A DNA stretch of 64,000 nucleotides from Litchfieldia sinesaloumensis (GTDB taxonomy: Bacteria; Bacillota; Bacilli; Bacillales; Bacillaceae_L): the NCBI RefSeq assembly GCF_900156865.1, contig NZ_LT732529.1:2277805-2341804 (forward strand). Direction: 5' to 3'. The notes beneath the pieces are model-generated. The model had not been told where the DNA came from and made no database searches. It saw only the letters and a program-made list of their open reading frames with translations. Position 1 is the first letter of the stretch, and each line of letters begins with the position of its first letter. The position numbers were made by a program, and so were the translations under genes. This document shows, one piece after another, positions 1-8,986 of the stretch.

Positions 1-19
1 AATGGTATATTTGAACTCC

Positions 20-490
20 TTAACTCATACAATATAGGTCAAGTGTTTTGGTTATCATTTGTTTGACCTCTTCAGACCATGGTACACCTTTTCCTGTTCG
101 CTTCGATATTTGAACTAGTGTACTCTTACCTACAAAACAAATGGAATCAGTTTCATTTTTCGCCATATAGTGGATATCCATGGATGACTTACCAAGCTGA
201 TTTATTTTCACATACAGTTTTAACTGCTCATCAAAAAAGACCTGTTTTAAATAATCGCATTGTTGGCTTGCAACAACTGGTATAGTTTCACTTGAATCGG
301 CAGTCCATTTTTGCATAAACCCCAAATAAGTAAAATACTGAATTCTTGCCTCCTCAAAATAGACAAAGGGTACAGTGTTATTTAAGTGCCCAAACATGTC
401 AGTTTCAGAAAAGCGTACTTGGATTGGTTGATAAAAATCAAATGCTCTCTCCCATTTCTCAATATCATCTATATACGTAATATGCTTCAT
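20..490 (-). CDS. ysmA: acyl-CoA thioesterase family protein (YsmA-like)
   Basis: This is a 156-residue single-domain hotdog-fold protein. Residues 26-40 read VRFSETDMFGHLNNTV, which fits the 4-hydroxybenzoyl-CoA thioesterase signature; Asp31 is at the usual catalytic position and is followed by Gly34-His35 and Asn37-Asn38. Such enzymes hydrolyse acyl-CoA thioesters in the cytosol, but the substrate cannot be read from the sequence. The ATG has a good Shine-Dalgarno site (AAGGAG, 8 nt upstream). It lies downstream of sdhB on the same strand behind a strong terminator, so it probably has its own transcript. The symbol rests on position next to sdhB and on fold. Family is well supported; substrate is unknown. 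Confidence 0.8.
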   Translation of the reverse strand: MKHITYIDDIEKWERAFDFYQPIQVRFSETDMFGHLNNTVPFVYFEEARIQYFTYLGFMQKWTADSSETIPVVASQQCDYLKQVFFDEQLKLYVKINQLGKSSMDIHYMAKNETDSICFVGKSTLVQISKRTGKGVPWSEEVKQMITKTLDLYCMS

Positions 491-620
491 TCCAATCGCT
501 CCTTACATAAGATTATTCAAGTCGATGTAAAGTGGTACCTTATCTAACTGGAAAACCGGAAATTTCATGTCTAGCTTTGCCGTCCCACTTAAAGCTTTTC
601 ATTATTGTAAAAAAACTCGT

Positions 621-658
621 AAAAAAAGCACCCCTCCATGTTACATGAAGGAGTGCTT
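621..658 (-). terminator. terminator of the sdhCAB operon
   Basis: A 15-bp inverted repeat (626-640 with 644-658, loop of three, a few mismatches) is followed on the minus strand by a run of T. It lies 13 nt after the sdhB stop codon. Confidence 0.85.
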
Positions 659-670
659 ATGGCTACTCTA

Positions 671-1429
671 TTAGACTTGGTCACTACCAAACATGTTTCT
701 GAATGCTTGGATTGAAGTGTCTCTGTTTAAAGCTGCAATTGAAGTTGTAAGTGGAATACCTTTTGGACAAGACTGTACACAGTTCTGTGAGTTACCACAG
801 TTCGCCAGGCCTCCATCTCCCATAATTGTCTCTAAACGTTCACCTTTATTCATCGCACCAGTTGGATGAGCGTTGAATAAACGAACTTGTGATAATGGCG
901 CAGGTCCCATGAAATCAGACTTGTCGTTCACATTTGGACAAGCTTCAAGGCAAACGCCACATGTCATACATTTTGATAACTCATATGCCCACTGACGTTT
1001 CTTCTCAGGCATACGAGGACCAGGACCTAAATCGTACGTTCCGTCGATTGGAATCCATGCTTTTACCTTCTTCAATGAATCAAACATTCTACTACGATCG
1101 ATTTGTAAATCACGAACGATAGGGAATGTCTTCATTGGCTCAAGTTTAATTGGTTGTTCAAGTTGGTCAATCAGGGCAGAACATGATTGACGTGGCTTGC
1201 CGTTGATGATCATTGAACATGCACCACAAACCTCTTCCAAACAATTCATATCCCAAGTAATTGGGGCTACTTGATTTCCATTGATATCAACTGGATTACG
1301 ACGAAATTCCATGAGTGCAGAAATTACGTTCATATTTTTACGATATGGAACCTTAAATTTAACTACATATGGTTGAGAATCTGGAGTATCCTGACGAGTT
1401 ACATGGAATTCAACTGTTTTTTCACTCAT
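671..1429 (-). CDS. sdhB: succinate dehydrogenase iron-sulfur subunit
   Basis: This 252-residue subunit passes electrons from the flavoprotein to cytochrome b558 and menaquinone. The cysteines for three clusters are visible: Cys63, 68, 71 and 83 for [2Fe-2S], then CMTCGVCLEACP (Cys154, 157, 160, 164) and Cys211, 217, 221 for the [4Fe-4S] and [3Fe-4S] clusters. An upstream in-frame start would add 16 basic residues and overlap sdhA. I chose the ATG at 1429 because AGAAGGAGG lies 7-10 nt before it and the protein then starts MSEKTVEF, as in known SdhB. It follows the sdhA stop codon by a single base, so the two genes are translationally coupled. Confidence 0.97.
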   Translation of the reverse strand: MSEKTVEFHVTRQDTPDSQPYVVKFKVPYRKNMNVISALMEFRRNPVDINGNQVAPITWDMNCLEEVCGACSMIINGKPRQSCSALIDQLEQPIKLEPMKTFPIVRDLQIDRSRMFDSLKKVKAWIPIDGTYDLGPGPRMPEKKRQWAYELSKCMTCGVCLEACPNVNDKSDFMGPAPLSQVRLFNAHPTGAMNKGERLETIMGDGGLANCGNSQNCVQSCPKGIPLTTSIAALNRDTSIQAFRNMFGSDQV

Positions 1430-1430
1430 C

Positions 1431-3191
1431 TTACTTTGCCTCCTTCTTCTTTGTATAATCACGTTTACGTGGTGCAATTAATGAAGTATCTACTTCTTCA
1501 TAATGGAATGCAGGTGCAGTATCCTTCCCAGTAAATGTAGCCATAGTTGTTTTTAAGAAGTCCTCGTCATTACGATCAGGGAATTCAGGTTTATAGTGCG
1601 CTCCACGACTTTCATTACGGTTATAAGCACCGATTGTAATTACACGAGCAAGCTGAAGCATATTTTGCAATTGACGTGTAAATGTAGCTCCTTGGTTGCT
1701 CCATTTAGAAGTGTCATTGATATTAATATTCTTATAACGCTCCATTAACTCTTGAATCTTTTCATCAGTCTTTAAAAGTTTGTCATTGTAACGAACAACT
1801 GTAACGTTATCCGTCATCCACTCGCCAAGCTCTTTGTGAAGAACGTACGCATTTTCAGTACCATCCATTGACATGATTTCATCCCATTTTTCTTGCTCTT
1901 GTTTCACATGGCTATCGAAAACACTTGAAGAAATGGAGTCTGTACCTTTTTTAAGACCTTTAATGTAATTTACAGCATTAGGACCAGCAACCATACCACC
2001 ATAAATAGCAGATAATAGTGAGTTTGCACCTAAGCGGTTTGCACCGTGCTGTGAAAAATCACATTCTCCTGCAGCAAATAATCCAGGAATGTTTGTTTGT
2101 TGATCATCGTCAACCCATAAACCACCCATTGAATAGTGAACAGCAGGGAAAATTTTCATTGGAACTTTACGTGGGTCGTCACCCATGAATTTTTCATAGA
2201 TTTCAATAATTCCACCTAATTTAATATCAAGTTCTTTTGGATCTTTATGAGAAAGATCTAGATATACCATGTTTTCACCATTGATACCAAGCTTCATATC
2301 AACACATACATGGAAGATTTCACGTGTTGCAATATCACGTGGAACTAGGTTTCCATATGCAGGATACTTTTCTTCTAGGAAGTACCAAGGCTTACCATCT
2401 TTATAAGTCCATACTCGTCCACCTTCACCACGAGCAGATTCACTCATGAGACGAAGTTTGTCATCTCCAGGAATTGCTGTTGGATGGATCTGAATAAATT
2501 CACCATTTGCATAAGTTGCACCTTGTTGGTAAACAATTGATGCAGCAGATCCTGTATTAATCACTGAGTTTGTAGTCTTACCGAATATAATACCAGGACC
2601 ACCTGTTGCCATGATTACGGCATCACCAGGGAATGATTTAATCTCCATTGTTTGAAGATCTTGTGCTACAACGCCACGACAAATTCCTTCATCATCTTGG
2701 ATAATTCCTAGGAATTCCCATCCTTCGTACTTAGTAACAAGCCCTGCTACCTCATGACGACGAACCTGCTCATCTAATGCATATAGCAATTGTTGACCAG
2801 TAGTCGCACCAGCGAATGCTGTACGGTGATGTTGGGTTCCCCCGAAACGACGGAAATCAAGTAGACCTTCTGGTGTACGGTTAAACATAACACCCATACG
2901 GTCCATTAAGTGAATAATTCCAGGTGCAGCTTCACACATTGCCTTAACTGGTTTTTGATTTGCTAAGAAATCCCCACCATAAACTGTGTCGTCAAAGTGA
3001 ATCCATGGTGAATCCCCTTCACCTTTTGTATTAACCGCACCGTTTATCCCACCTTGTGCACAAACAGAGTGAGATCGTTTTACAGGTACGAGTGAAAATA
3101 AATCAACCTGTGTTCCTTCTTCTGCTGCCTTGATAGTAGCCATTAAGCCAGCAAGTCCACCACCAACGACAATAACTTTTCCTTGACTCAA
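1431..3191 (-). CDS. sdhA: succinate dehydrogenase flavoprotein subunit
   Basis: This 586-residue protein oxidises succinate to fumarate using covalently bound FAD. The N-terminal Rossmann motif VGGGLAG is at residues 9-15. His41, in the RSHSVCAQGG stretch, is the expected FAD-linking histidine. The active-site segment HPTAIPGD and the catalytic arginine region SESARGEGGR follow in the usual order, and the C-terminal helical domain is full length. The start codon is TTG behind GGGGAGTGAG. It is the middle gene of sdhCAB, 72 bp after sdhC. The protein sits on the cytoplasmic face of the membrane, anchored by SdhC. Confidence 0.97.
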   Translation of the reverse strand: MSQGKVIVVGGGLAGLMATIKAAEEGTQVDLFSLVPVKRSHSVCAQGGINGAVNTKGEGDSPWIHFDDTVYGGDFLANQKPVKAMCEAAPGIIHLMDRMGVMFNRTPEGLLDFRRFGGTQHHRTAFAGATTGQQLLYALDEQVRRHEVAGLVTKYEGWEFLGIIQDDEGICRGVVAQDLQTMEIKSFPGDAVIMATGGPGIIFGKTTNSVINTGSAASIVYQQGATYANGEFIQIHPTAIPGDDKLRLMSESARGEGGRVWTYKDGKPWYFLEEKYPAYGNLVPRDIATREIFHVCVDMKLGINGENMVYLDLSHKDPKELDIKLGGIIEIYEKFMGDDPRKVPMKIFPAVHYSMGGLWVDDDQQTNIPGLFAAGECDFSQHGANRLGANSLLSAIYGGMVAGPNAVNYIKGLKKGTDSISSSVFDSHVKQEQEKWDEIMSMDGTENAYVLHKELGEWMTDNVTVVRYNDKLLKTDEKIQELMERYKNININDTSKWSNQGATFTRQLQNMLQLARVITIGAYNRNESRGAHYKPEFPDRNDEDFLKTTMATFTGKDTAPAFHYEEVDTSLIAPRKRDYTKKKEAK

Positions 3192-3263
3192 AGTAACTCA
3201 CTCCCCAATAAAGAGATCGTTCATCTTAAATTAGTAATGTGAACGTTCTTATTTTCAATTATC

Positions 3264-3875
3264 TTAAACGAAAGCAAAAATTGTAGTAACACCAAGAACT
3301 GATAATGCAATAAAAATAACTAATGTAACATATGTTGCGATTTGTTGAGATCGAGGAGTTTGTGTTAATCCCCAACTTACAGCAAATGACCATAATCCAT
3401 TTGAGAAATGGAAGATTGTAGAGATTACACCAACCAGATAGAAAATAAGCATTGCTGGTGAACTCAAGATATTTTCCATCATATCGAAATTTACTTCTGC
3501 TTTACCTAAAGCATAAGCGATTCTAGTTTCCCATACATGCCATGCCACAAAAATAAGCGTAATGATTCCGGATATACGCTGTAAAAAGAACATCCAGTTA
3601 CGGAAATAACTGTATCTGCTTACATTGTTCTTTGCAGTAAAGGCGATGTATAATCCATATATCGCGTGGAATAATAATGGAAGATATATAACCACAACTT
3701 CTAGTAAAATTCGAAATGGGAGACTCCCCATAAAACCAGCAGCATTGTTAAATGCTTCTTCACCTCTTGTCGCAAAGTTATTCACAAATAAGTGAACAAT
3801 TAAGAACACGCCCACAGGAATAACACCTAATAGTGAATGGAGCCTGCGATTAAAAAACTCACGATTCCCTGCCAT
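3264..3875 (-). CDS. sdhC: succinate dehydrogenase cytochrome b558 membrane anchor
   Basis: This 203-residue protein has five hydrophobic helices and anchors SdhAB to the membrane. It is the single-subunit, two-haem anchor typical of Bacillus. Histidines occur at 13, 28, 70, 113 and 156; positions 28, 70, 113 and the last one correspond to the four axial haem ligands established for the B. subtilis protein, with a one-residue shift for the last. The ATG is preceded by AAGGGGGG. First gene of the sdhCAB operon. Confidence 0.96.
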   Translation of the reverse strand: MAGNREFFNRRLHSLLGVIPVGVFLIVHLFVNNFATRGEEAFNNAAGFMGSLPFRILLEVVVIYLPLLFHAIYGLYIAFTAKNNVSRYSYFRNWMFFLQRISGIITLIFVAWHVWETRIAYALGKAEVNFDMMENILSSPAMLIFYLVGVISTIFHFSNGLWSFAVSWGLTQTPRSQQIATYVTLVIFIALSVLGVTTIFAFV

Positions 3876-4248
3876 ATTTTACCCCCCTTAATAATAACCG
3901 CACCCCCTTAAGGTGCTTCTTTTTTTTAAATCATCCTACATTATAATTTTAAAAGGACGAAACAAAAACTGATAATTGAAAACCCTTGCACGAATCTATA
4001 TACTTATTTTTTCATAGAAAAATAGATGACAGATACGTATAATTTTCTTTTATCAGTATAATGTAACAAATTCATTTTACTCCCATAATTCAAGAGCGTC
4101 AAGGAAACAAGTCCACAAATTATTCATAAAAATGATAATAATTGTACACAAATCGTTTGTTACACCCCCGTAATAAATCGCAATCATATGACAAAAAGAA
4201 ACATTAAATTTCATGTGTTTCTTATCCCCTCATGTTATATAATAAATA
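3876..4248. promoter_or_regulatory. divergent sdhC / yslB regulatory region
   Basis: This 373-bp gap separates the minus-strand sdh operon from plus-strand yslB. A TATAAT box on the minus strand at 3940-3945 would give an sdhC leader of about 55 nt; its -35 is poor. The leader carries a small hairpin (GCACC 3900-3904 with GGTGC 3912-3916) just upstream of the sdhC ribosome binding site. On the plus strand TATAAT at 4238-4243 is the only -10 candidate for yslB, again without a clear -35. No coding region of note is seen in between. Confidence 0.5.
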
Positions 4249-4269
4249 ATGGAGAAAGAGGGGAATGCA

Positions 4270-4725
4270 GTGAAGAATATGAACATCAATGAACAATTTG
4301 TAAACACAAGTGAGGAAACTGTTTCTTTATTTGGATACGAGCTTTTCCGGGAAATTTTGATACCTGATTTACTTGGAAAAGAAACTCCACAGATTCTATA
4401 TTGGGCCGGAAAAAATCTTGCCCGAAAGTTCCCCTTACCAACGATTGAAGAAATCATTTCGTTCTTTCATGATGCTGGATGGGGAGACCTAAAAGTGGAG
4501 CGGTCGGATAAACACTCAATTGAATTTCATTTGGAAGGCACAATCATATCCTCCCGTTTGAAACGAAAGGATATGTGTACATTCCAGCTTGAATCTGGTT
4601 TTCTTGCCCAACAAATTCAACAACAAAAAAGTCGAATTACAGAAAGCTTTGAACAGCAAAAAAGAAGAGCTCAAAAAATTATATTTACGGTCAAATGGGA
4701 CCCAAAAGATATGACCGAAGAGTAA
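4270..4725 (+). CDS. yslB: YslB family protein (DUF2507)
   Basis: This 151-residue soluble protein resembles YslB, a small family related to V4R-like domains and widespread in Bacillaceae next to sdhC. A central segment around FHDAGWGDLKVERSD and the pattern of alternating hydrophobics are the visible family features; the last 40 residues are Gln- and Lys-rich and probably helical. I chose GTG at 4270 because AAAGAGGGG ends six bases before it; the earlier ATG at 4249 has no ribosome binding site. It is one of only five plus-strand genes in the window and has its own terminator. Its function is unknown to me. Confidence 0.75.
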   Translation: MKNMNINEQFVNTSEETVSLFGYELFREILIPDLLGKETPQILYWAGKNLARKFPLPTIEEIISFFHDAGWGDLKVERSDKHSIEFHLEGTIISSRLKRKDMCTFQLESGFLAQQIQQQKSRITESFEQQKRRAQKIIFTVKWDPKDMTEE

Positions 4726-4727
4726 AA

Positions 4728-4754
4728 CCTGCACCTAATCGTGCAGTTTTTTTA
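4728..4754 (+). terminator. yslB terminator
   Basis: CTGCAC (4729-4734) pairs with GTGCAG (4741-4746), followed by seven or eight T on the plus strand. Confidence 0.85.
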
Positions 4755-4755
4755 T

Positions 4756-4799
4756 AAAAAAAGAACGTCCAAAGATGAAAAAATCATCTATGAACGCTC
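4756..4799 (-). terminator. lysC terminator
   Basis: A 16-nt inverted repeat (4763-4778 with 4784-4799, one or two mismatches) is followed by a T run on the minus strand, 13 nt after the lysC stop. It is arranged back to back with the yslB terminator. Confidence 0.85.
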
Positions 4800-4811
4800 C
4801 CTACCATTCAA

Positions 4812-5321
4812 TTATAGTCTTACCTTTGCTTTTTCTTCTTCAACCGCTGCAAGATTAAAGGAATCATGTAAGGCTTCAACAGCACGAACCATTTTTCCTT
4901 GTTCAACAACAGTCGATACTTTGATTTCAGAAGTGCTTACCATTTTCACTTCAATATTCTCTTTTGCAAGCACCGCAAACATATCAGCAGCAACCCCTGG
5001 ATTTGATACCATTCCAGATCCTACAATAGATACCTTTGCTAATCCATCCTCGTGTTGGATGTCTTCGTACTTTAATAAATCCTTGTTATTTTCTAGTACT
5101 GTAAGTGTATCACGTAAATCTTGTGTTTTTACTGAAAATGAGATATTTGTATGATTTTGATCTGTCATGTTTTGAATAATGATATCGACGTTCAAACCGT
5201 TCTTTGCTAGGGTACCAAAGATAGTTGAAAGTGTGTGTAATTCATTTGGTAATCCAGATACTGTTACCCTTGTAATCTGGTCCTCAAATGCAATTCCCCT
5301 AACCACAAGATTCTTTTCCAT
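4812..5321 (-). other. probable internal translation start for aspartokinase II beta subunit
   Basis: An in-frame ATG at 5319-5321 is preceded by GAGGAGGA with a 7-nt spacer. Translation from here gives a 169-residue protein made only of the ACT regulatory region. In B. subtilis the beta subunit of LysC is known to be made in frame from Met247; the position here is Met246. Product formation is inferred. Confidence 0.75.
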
Positions 5322-6056
5322 TGAAACTTCCTCCTCAATAATTGTTCCATTTTCTATCTCTAAACTTGAACGAACTTCAAGTGGCATGTCAAAGTTTTTC
5401 GCAAATTCTACCGCACGTGGGTGTAGCACTCCAGCACCTAGGTTAGCAAGTTCCAACATTTCATCATAGGAAATGGAATGAAGTTTACGTGCTGATGGAA
5501 CTACACGTGGATCGGTTGTGTATACGCCCGTTACATCTGTGTAAATATCACATTTATCAGCTTTTAGTGATGCTGCAAGTGCGACTGCAGTTGTATCAGA
5601 ACCTCCGCGTCCTAGAGTCGTTATATCCCCTGAACTGCTAATTCCTTGGAATCCAGCCACGACAACGATTTTTCCTTCCTTTAAGCTTTCATTCACTCTT
5701 GAAACTTCAATATTCTCAATGCGGGCATTGCTATGTATTGCCTCAGTTTCAATCCCTGCCTGCCAACCTGTATAGGATACAGATTCATGACCTTTTTCCT
5801 GTAAAGCCATTGATAGCAGAGCAATTGTAATTTGTTCACCTGTACTCAATAACATATCCATCTCACGTTTACTCGGAGTGCTTGTAATTTCATTAGCTAA
5901 ATTGACAAGTTGATCTGTTGTTTTCCCCATTGCTGATACAACAACGACAACTTGGTTACCTGCTTCTACTTCTTGAATAACTCGATTCGCAACATTTTTT
6001 ATTCTTTCTGGTGACCCCACTGAGGTGCCTCCAAACTTTTGAACAATGATCCCCAT
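4812..6056 (-). CDS. lysC: aspartokinase II, lysine-sensitive (alpha subunit, with internal beta start)
   Basis: This 414-residue enzyme phosphorylates aspartate, the first step to lysine, threonine and methionine. The kinase motif KFGGTSVG is at residues 7-14, the catalytic region TLGRGGSDTTA at about 147-157, and two ACT domains fill the last 160 residues. I chose the start at 6056 (MGIIVQKFGG); the longer frame begins inside the riboswitch terminator. Within the gene, Met246 (position 5321) has a strong Shine-Dalgarno site (GAGGAGGA), matching the internal start that makes the regulatory beta subunit in B. subtilis. Transcription is controlled by the lysine riboswitch directly upstream. 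Confidence 0.96.
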   Translation of the reverse strand: MGIIVQKFGGTSVGSPERIKNVANRVIQEVEAGNQVVVVVSAMGKTTDQLVNLANEITSTPSKREMDMLLSTGEQITIALLSMALQEKGHESVSYTGWQAGIETEAIHSNARIENIEVSRVNESLKEGKIVVVAGFQGISSSGDITTLGRGGSDTTAVALAASLKADKCDIYTDVTGVYTTDPRVVPSARKLHSISYDEMLELANLGAGVLHPRAVEFAKNFDMPLEVRSSLEIENGTIIEEEVSMEKNLVVRGIAFEDQITRVTVSGLPNELHTLSTIFGTLAKNGLNVDIIIQNMTDQNHTNISFSVKTQDLRDTLTVLENNKDLLKYEDIQHEDGLAKVSIVGSGMVSNPGVAADMFAVLAKENIEVKMVSTSEIKVSTVVEQGKMVRAVEALHDSFNLAAVEEEKAKVRL

Positions 6057-6080
6057 GCAATACCCTCTCCTTCTAATAGT

Positions 6081-6116
6081 AAAAAAAAACAGCAATGAGA
6101 GAAATCTCATTGCTGT
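6081..6116 (-). terminator. lysine riboswitch expression-platform terminator
   Basis: A perfect 12-bp stem (6089-6100 with 6105-6116, loop of four) is followed by eight or nine T on the minus strand, 25 nt before the lysC start. It is the attenuator of the L box. Confidence 0.9.
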
Positions 6117-6322
6117 GATATACGTAAACTACTACGTGTCACATCGTGAGATAGCCCTCCAAGATTAATTAACTAATCTTGACAATCTTATGTCTCTTAA
6201 ACATAAGACCAGCAAAAAAAGGTATGAGCCTTTTTTAACTTCGGCGAACTTTCCTTTCTGCAATCATCACCAGGGCTCATCCCCCTCCGATTACATACTG
6301 ATAAAGATCGCTCCTCTATCAT
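6117..6322 (-). ncRNA. lysine riboswitch (L box)
   Basis: The lysC leader carries L-box conserved blocks on the minus strand: GATAGAGG at the 5' end (about 6313-6320), TATCAGTATG, GGAGGGGGATGA, GAAAGGAAAGTTCGCCGAAG (6230-6260 region), a long hairpin, and GGAGGGCTATCTC (about 6147-6159). GATAG and CTATC at the two ends close P1. The class binds lysine and favours the downstream terminator when lysine is abundant. Identification is from the conserved blocks and the gene it precedes. Confidence 0.93.
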
Positions 6323-6361
6323 TACTTCAACGTACTGAAGTATATTATTACATTATTAAGG

Positions 6362-6390
6362 ATTATATCAGACAATTTTTAAAATAGCAA
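6362..6390 (-). promoter_or_regulatory. lysC promoter
   Basis: TTGCTA (6385-6390) and TATAAT (6362-6367) are separated by exactly 17 bp on the minus strand. Transcription would begin near 6355, just upstream of the riboswitch. The -35 lies only 3 bp after the uvrC stop codon, and no uvrC terminator intervenes, so uvrC readthrough would also pass through the L box. Confidence 0.75.
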
Positions 6391-6393
6391 CGA

Positions 6394-8166
6394 CTAGTCT
6401 TTTAATTTTTGAAAGATGGCTTCGGCAGTTGCACGTGGAATATTCGCTTGCTGAATTTCGTCAATACTAGCTTCTTTCAACTTTTTGATTGAGCCAAAAT
6501 GCTTTAGCAATGCTTTCTTACGTTTTTCACCGACTCCTGGAATGTTATCAAGTACAGATTGGAACGCATTTTTCCCACGCACTTGACGGTGGAAGGTAAT
6601 CGCAAAACGGTGAACCTCATCTTGAATTCGTTGAAGAAGATAAAATTCCTGACTATTTCTAGGCAACTGTACAATTTCAGATGGATCTCCAATCAATAGT
6701 TCAGAAGTTCTATGTTTATCATCCTTCGCAAGTCCTGCTAATGGAATTTCCAGACCTAGCTCATTTTCAAGAATATCCCTAACAGCTGCAAGATGTCCTT
6801 TTCCTCCATCAATGATGATTAAATCTGGTAGTGGAAGGTTTTCTTTTAGAGCACGACTATACCTTCTTCGTACAACCTCTCTCATTGATTCATAATCATC
6901 TGGGCCTTGAACTGATTTAATTTTATACTTCCGGTATTCCTTTTTATCCGGCTTTCCATCAGTAAAGACAACCATCGCTGAAACGGGATCTGTTCCTTGA
7001 ATATTTGAGTTGTCAAAGGCCTCAATACGATGGGGTGTATAAATCCCTAATGTCTGACCTAGGTTTTCTACTGCCTTAATGGTCCGTTCTTCATCTCTTT
7101 CAATTAATGCAAACTTCTCTTTAAGGGCAATTTTAGCATTTTTAGTAGCCAGGTCTGTCAGCTGTTTTTTCTTCCCTCTACTAGGTTGATGAACAGAGAC
7201 TTCAAGTAATTGCTCAACAAGTTCGCGATCAATCGAACTAGGCAGTAGTACTTCCTTTGGTTTAAAGTGGTTATCCTTTAAATAGAACTGACCAAGGAAT
7301 GTTAAAAAATCCTGTTCAGGCTCATTGTAGAAAGGAAATAGTGAAACATCTCTCTCTATTAATTTTCCTTGACGAATGAAAAACACTTGCACACACATCC
7401 AACCTTTGTCGTAAGAGTAGCCAAATACATCACGATCGATAAAGTCGGTCATCGTCATCTTTTGTTTTTCCATTGTTGTTTCGATATTTGCGATTTGGTC
7501 ACGGTATTCCTTCGCTCTTTCAAAATCAAGCTCTTCTGAAGCTTTTATCATCTTTTCGGTTAATTCGGCTTTAATTTCCTTATAACCACCATTTAAAAAG
7601 CGAATGATATCATCTACCATTTTTTTATTTGTTTCATCAGTAACTTCATGTACGCAAGGCGCAAGACATTGTCCGATATGGTAATAAAGACAGACCTTAT
7701 CTGGTAGAGTCGAACACTTTCGTAGTGGATAGATTCGATCTAATAGTTTTTTTGTTTCATTTGCTGCTTGTACATTTGGGTATGGCCCAAAGTATTTACC
7801 CTTATCCTTCTTTACCTTTCGAGTAATGAGCAGACGTGGGTGTTTTTCAGCGGTAATTTTAATAAAAGGATACGTCTTGTCATCCTTCAGCATTATATTA
7901 TATTTTGGATCATGTTTTTTAATAAGATTGATTTCTAGCAGAAGTGCTTCAATATTAGAAGATGTTACAATATATTCAAAGTCCTCAATCTCATTGACAA
8001 GACGTAACGTTTTCCCATCATGTGAACCTGTAAAATAAGACCGAACACGGTTCTTAAGTACTTTTGCTTTACCAACATAAATAATAGTTCCTTGCCTGTC
8101 CTTCATTAAGTAACAACCAGGCTGATCAGGTAAAATTGCTAGTTTTTCTTTAAGATGATCGTGCAT
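6394..8166 (-). CDS. uvrC: excinuclease ABC subunit C
   Basis: UvrC (590 residues) makes both incisions around a lesion in UvrABC nucleotide excision repair. The N-terminal GIY-YIG nuclease carries [20 protein letters not shown] with the catalytic Arg and Tyr region. A UVR motif ([16 protein letters not shown]) lies near residue 205, the RNase H-like C-terminal nuclease includes [12 protein letters not shown] and [10 protein letters not shown], and a tandem helix-hairpin-helix domain ends the protein. I prefer ATG at 8166 (GGAGTGG nine bases upstream); a start at 8181 would add five residues. It lies between trxA and lysC, as in B. subtilis. Confidence 0.95.
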   Translation of the reverse strand: MHDHLKEKLAILPDQPGCYLMKDRQGTIIYVGKAKVLKNRVRSYFTGSHDGKTLRLVNEIEDFEYIVTSSNIEALLLEINLIKKHDPKYNIMLKDDKTYPFIKITAEKHPRLLITRKVKKDKGKYFGPYPNVQAANETKKLLDRIYPLRKCSTLPDKVCLYYHIGQCLAPCVHEVTDETNKKMVDDIIRFLNGGYKEIKAELTEKMIKASEELDFERAKEYRDQIANIETTMEKQKMTMTDFIDRDVFGYSYDKGWMCVQVFFIRQGKLIERDVSLFPFYNEPEQDFLTFLGQFYLKDNHFKPKEVLLPSSIDRELVEQLLEVSVHQPSRGKKKQLTDLATKNAKIALKEKFALIERDEERTIKAVENLGQTLGIYTPHRIEAFDNSNIQGTDPVSAMVVFTDGKPDKKEYRKYKIKSVQGPDDYESMREVVRRRYSRALKENLPLPDLIIIDGGKGHLAAVRDILENELGLEIPLAGLAKDDKHRTSELLIGDPSEIVQLPRNSQEFYLLQRIQDEVHRFAITFHRQVRGKNAFQSVLDNIPGVGEKRKKALLKHFGSIKKLKEASIDEIQQANIPRATAEAIFQKLKD

Positions 8167-8188
8167 AAGTAACCACTCCATCTGTTTT

Positions 8189-8232
8189 TAGGTAGATTTC
8201 TCCTTCGGCGAGGAGAAGTTAAGCCGTACCTA
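8189..8232 (-). repeat. hairpin in the uvrC leader
   Basis: Nested inverted repeats TAGGTA/TACCTA (8189-8194, 8227-8232) and TTCTCC/GGAGAA (8198-8203, 8212-8217) lie directly upstream of uvrC. There is no T run on either side. Role unknown. Confidence 0.45.
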
Positions 8233-8294
8233 CTATTGTACCATTTCTATGATGAAGTTGTGTATCTGTAAAAAAAGGAATTGTCCAAAATGGC

Positions 8295-8323
8295 AAAAAT
8301 AAAAACAGCCGACAACGGCTGTT
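8295..8323 (-). terminator. trxA terminator
   Basis: AACAGCCG pairs with CGGCTGTT (8304-8323), followed by TTTATTTTT on the minus strand, directly after the trxA stop codon. Confidence 0.88.
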
Positions 8324-8332
8324 TAAAATGAA

Positions 8333-8647
8333 TTAATAGTGGTTAGCAAGTTTTCCAGCAAGCGCTTCTTTTGGTTGGTATCCAACAACTTTATCTACAA
8401 CTTCACCATTTTTGAAAACAAGTAGAGTCGGGATGCTCATTACACCAAACTTTGCTGCTGTTTCTTGATTGTCATCTACATCAAGTTTTACGATTTTTAC
8501 TTTATCTCCAATTTCAGTGTCTAATTCTTCTAATACTGGAGCAATCATTTTACAAGGTCCACACCAAGGTGCCCAAAAATCCGCTAGTACTAATCCTTCA
8601 CTTGTTTCTGCATCAAAATTTTGGTCTGTAACATTTGTTATAGCCAT
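8333..8647 (-). CDS. trxA: thioredoxin
   Basis: A 104-residue thioredoxin with the redox motif WCGPC at residues 28-32 and the conserved cis-proline segment (MSIPTL) near residue 73. It reduces protein disulfides and supplies electrons to ribonucleotide reductase and other enzymes in the cytosol. AGGAGGGG precedes the ATG. It is monocistronic: a terminator follows, and an extended -10 promoter (TGGTATACT) lies at 8690-8697. Confidence 0.97.
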   Translation of the reverse strand: MAITNVTDQNFDAETSEGLVLADFWAPWCGPCKMIAPVLEELDTEIGDKVKIVKLDVDDNQETAAKFGVMSIPTLLVFKNGEVVDKVVGYQPKEALAGKLANHY

Positions 8648-8870
8648 TTAAACCCCTCCTAAAAATAACAACTTTTAAAATCTACCAAGAGTATACCACC
8701 TGATAATCCATTTTACGAATGTTTTGCTTCATAAGTGAATGTCAATATAATCTGCTAACGATAAGTTCTGACATTTCGTCATGCATACACATTTTCCCCT
8801 ATTATTCAGGCTGTTATGTATGAAACCGAAAAGGATTTTATGTAGTCTTCAACGAAAGTACATTAAATAC
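8648..8870 (-). promoter_or_regulatory. trxA upstream region
   Basis: An extended -10 box (TGG followed by TATACT, 8690-8698 on the minus strand) is the likely vegetative trxA promoter; the -35 is poor. I found no clear SigB site. The rest of this stretch up to the T run at 8871 shows nothing recognisable. Confidence 0.45.
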
Positions 8871-8986
8871 AAAAAAAAGACGCCCAAAGGACGTCTCTTT
8901 GCGTATTGCGGCGAGAGACAGCACTCCACATAGTGCCTTGCCAACAGGCGCGTCAATCTCGACTTATGCAATTCAGCTCATCGCTT
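8871..8986 (-). ncRNA. candidate small structured RNA ending in an intrinsic terminator
   Basis: A promoter-like pair, TTTACT (9013-9018) and TATACT (8991-8996) with a 16-bp spacer, would start a transcript near 8984. The roughly 114-nt product can form nested helices: ATTGC/GCAAT (8905-8909, 8968-8972), CGAGA/TCTCG (8912-8916, 8957-8961), a GCACT/AGTGC hairpin (8921-8936) and a GCC/GGC tetraloop hairpin (8940-8949). It ends in a 7-bp terminator hairpin (8879-8895) with eight T. The terminator also serves the etfA end of the fad operon. I do not recognise a known family. It could be a stand-alone small RNA or only an elaborate terminator. Confidence 0.45.

Noticed and set aside
1430-1477. N-terminal extension of sdhB (16 basic residues)
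   Set aside because: It lies in the sdhA coding region, is not conserved, and the ATG at 1429 has a strong ribosome binding site.
3900-3930. Hairpin GCACC/GGTGC with a T run on the plus strand upstream of sdhC
   Set aside because: No plus-strand gene ends here. It is better read as a small hairpin in the sdhC leader.
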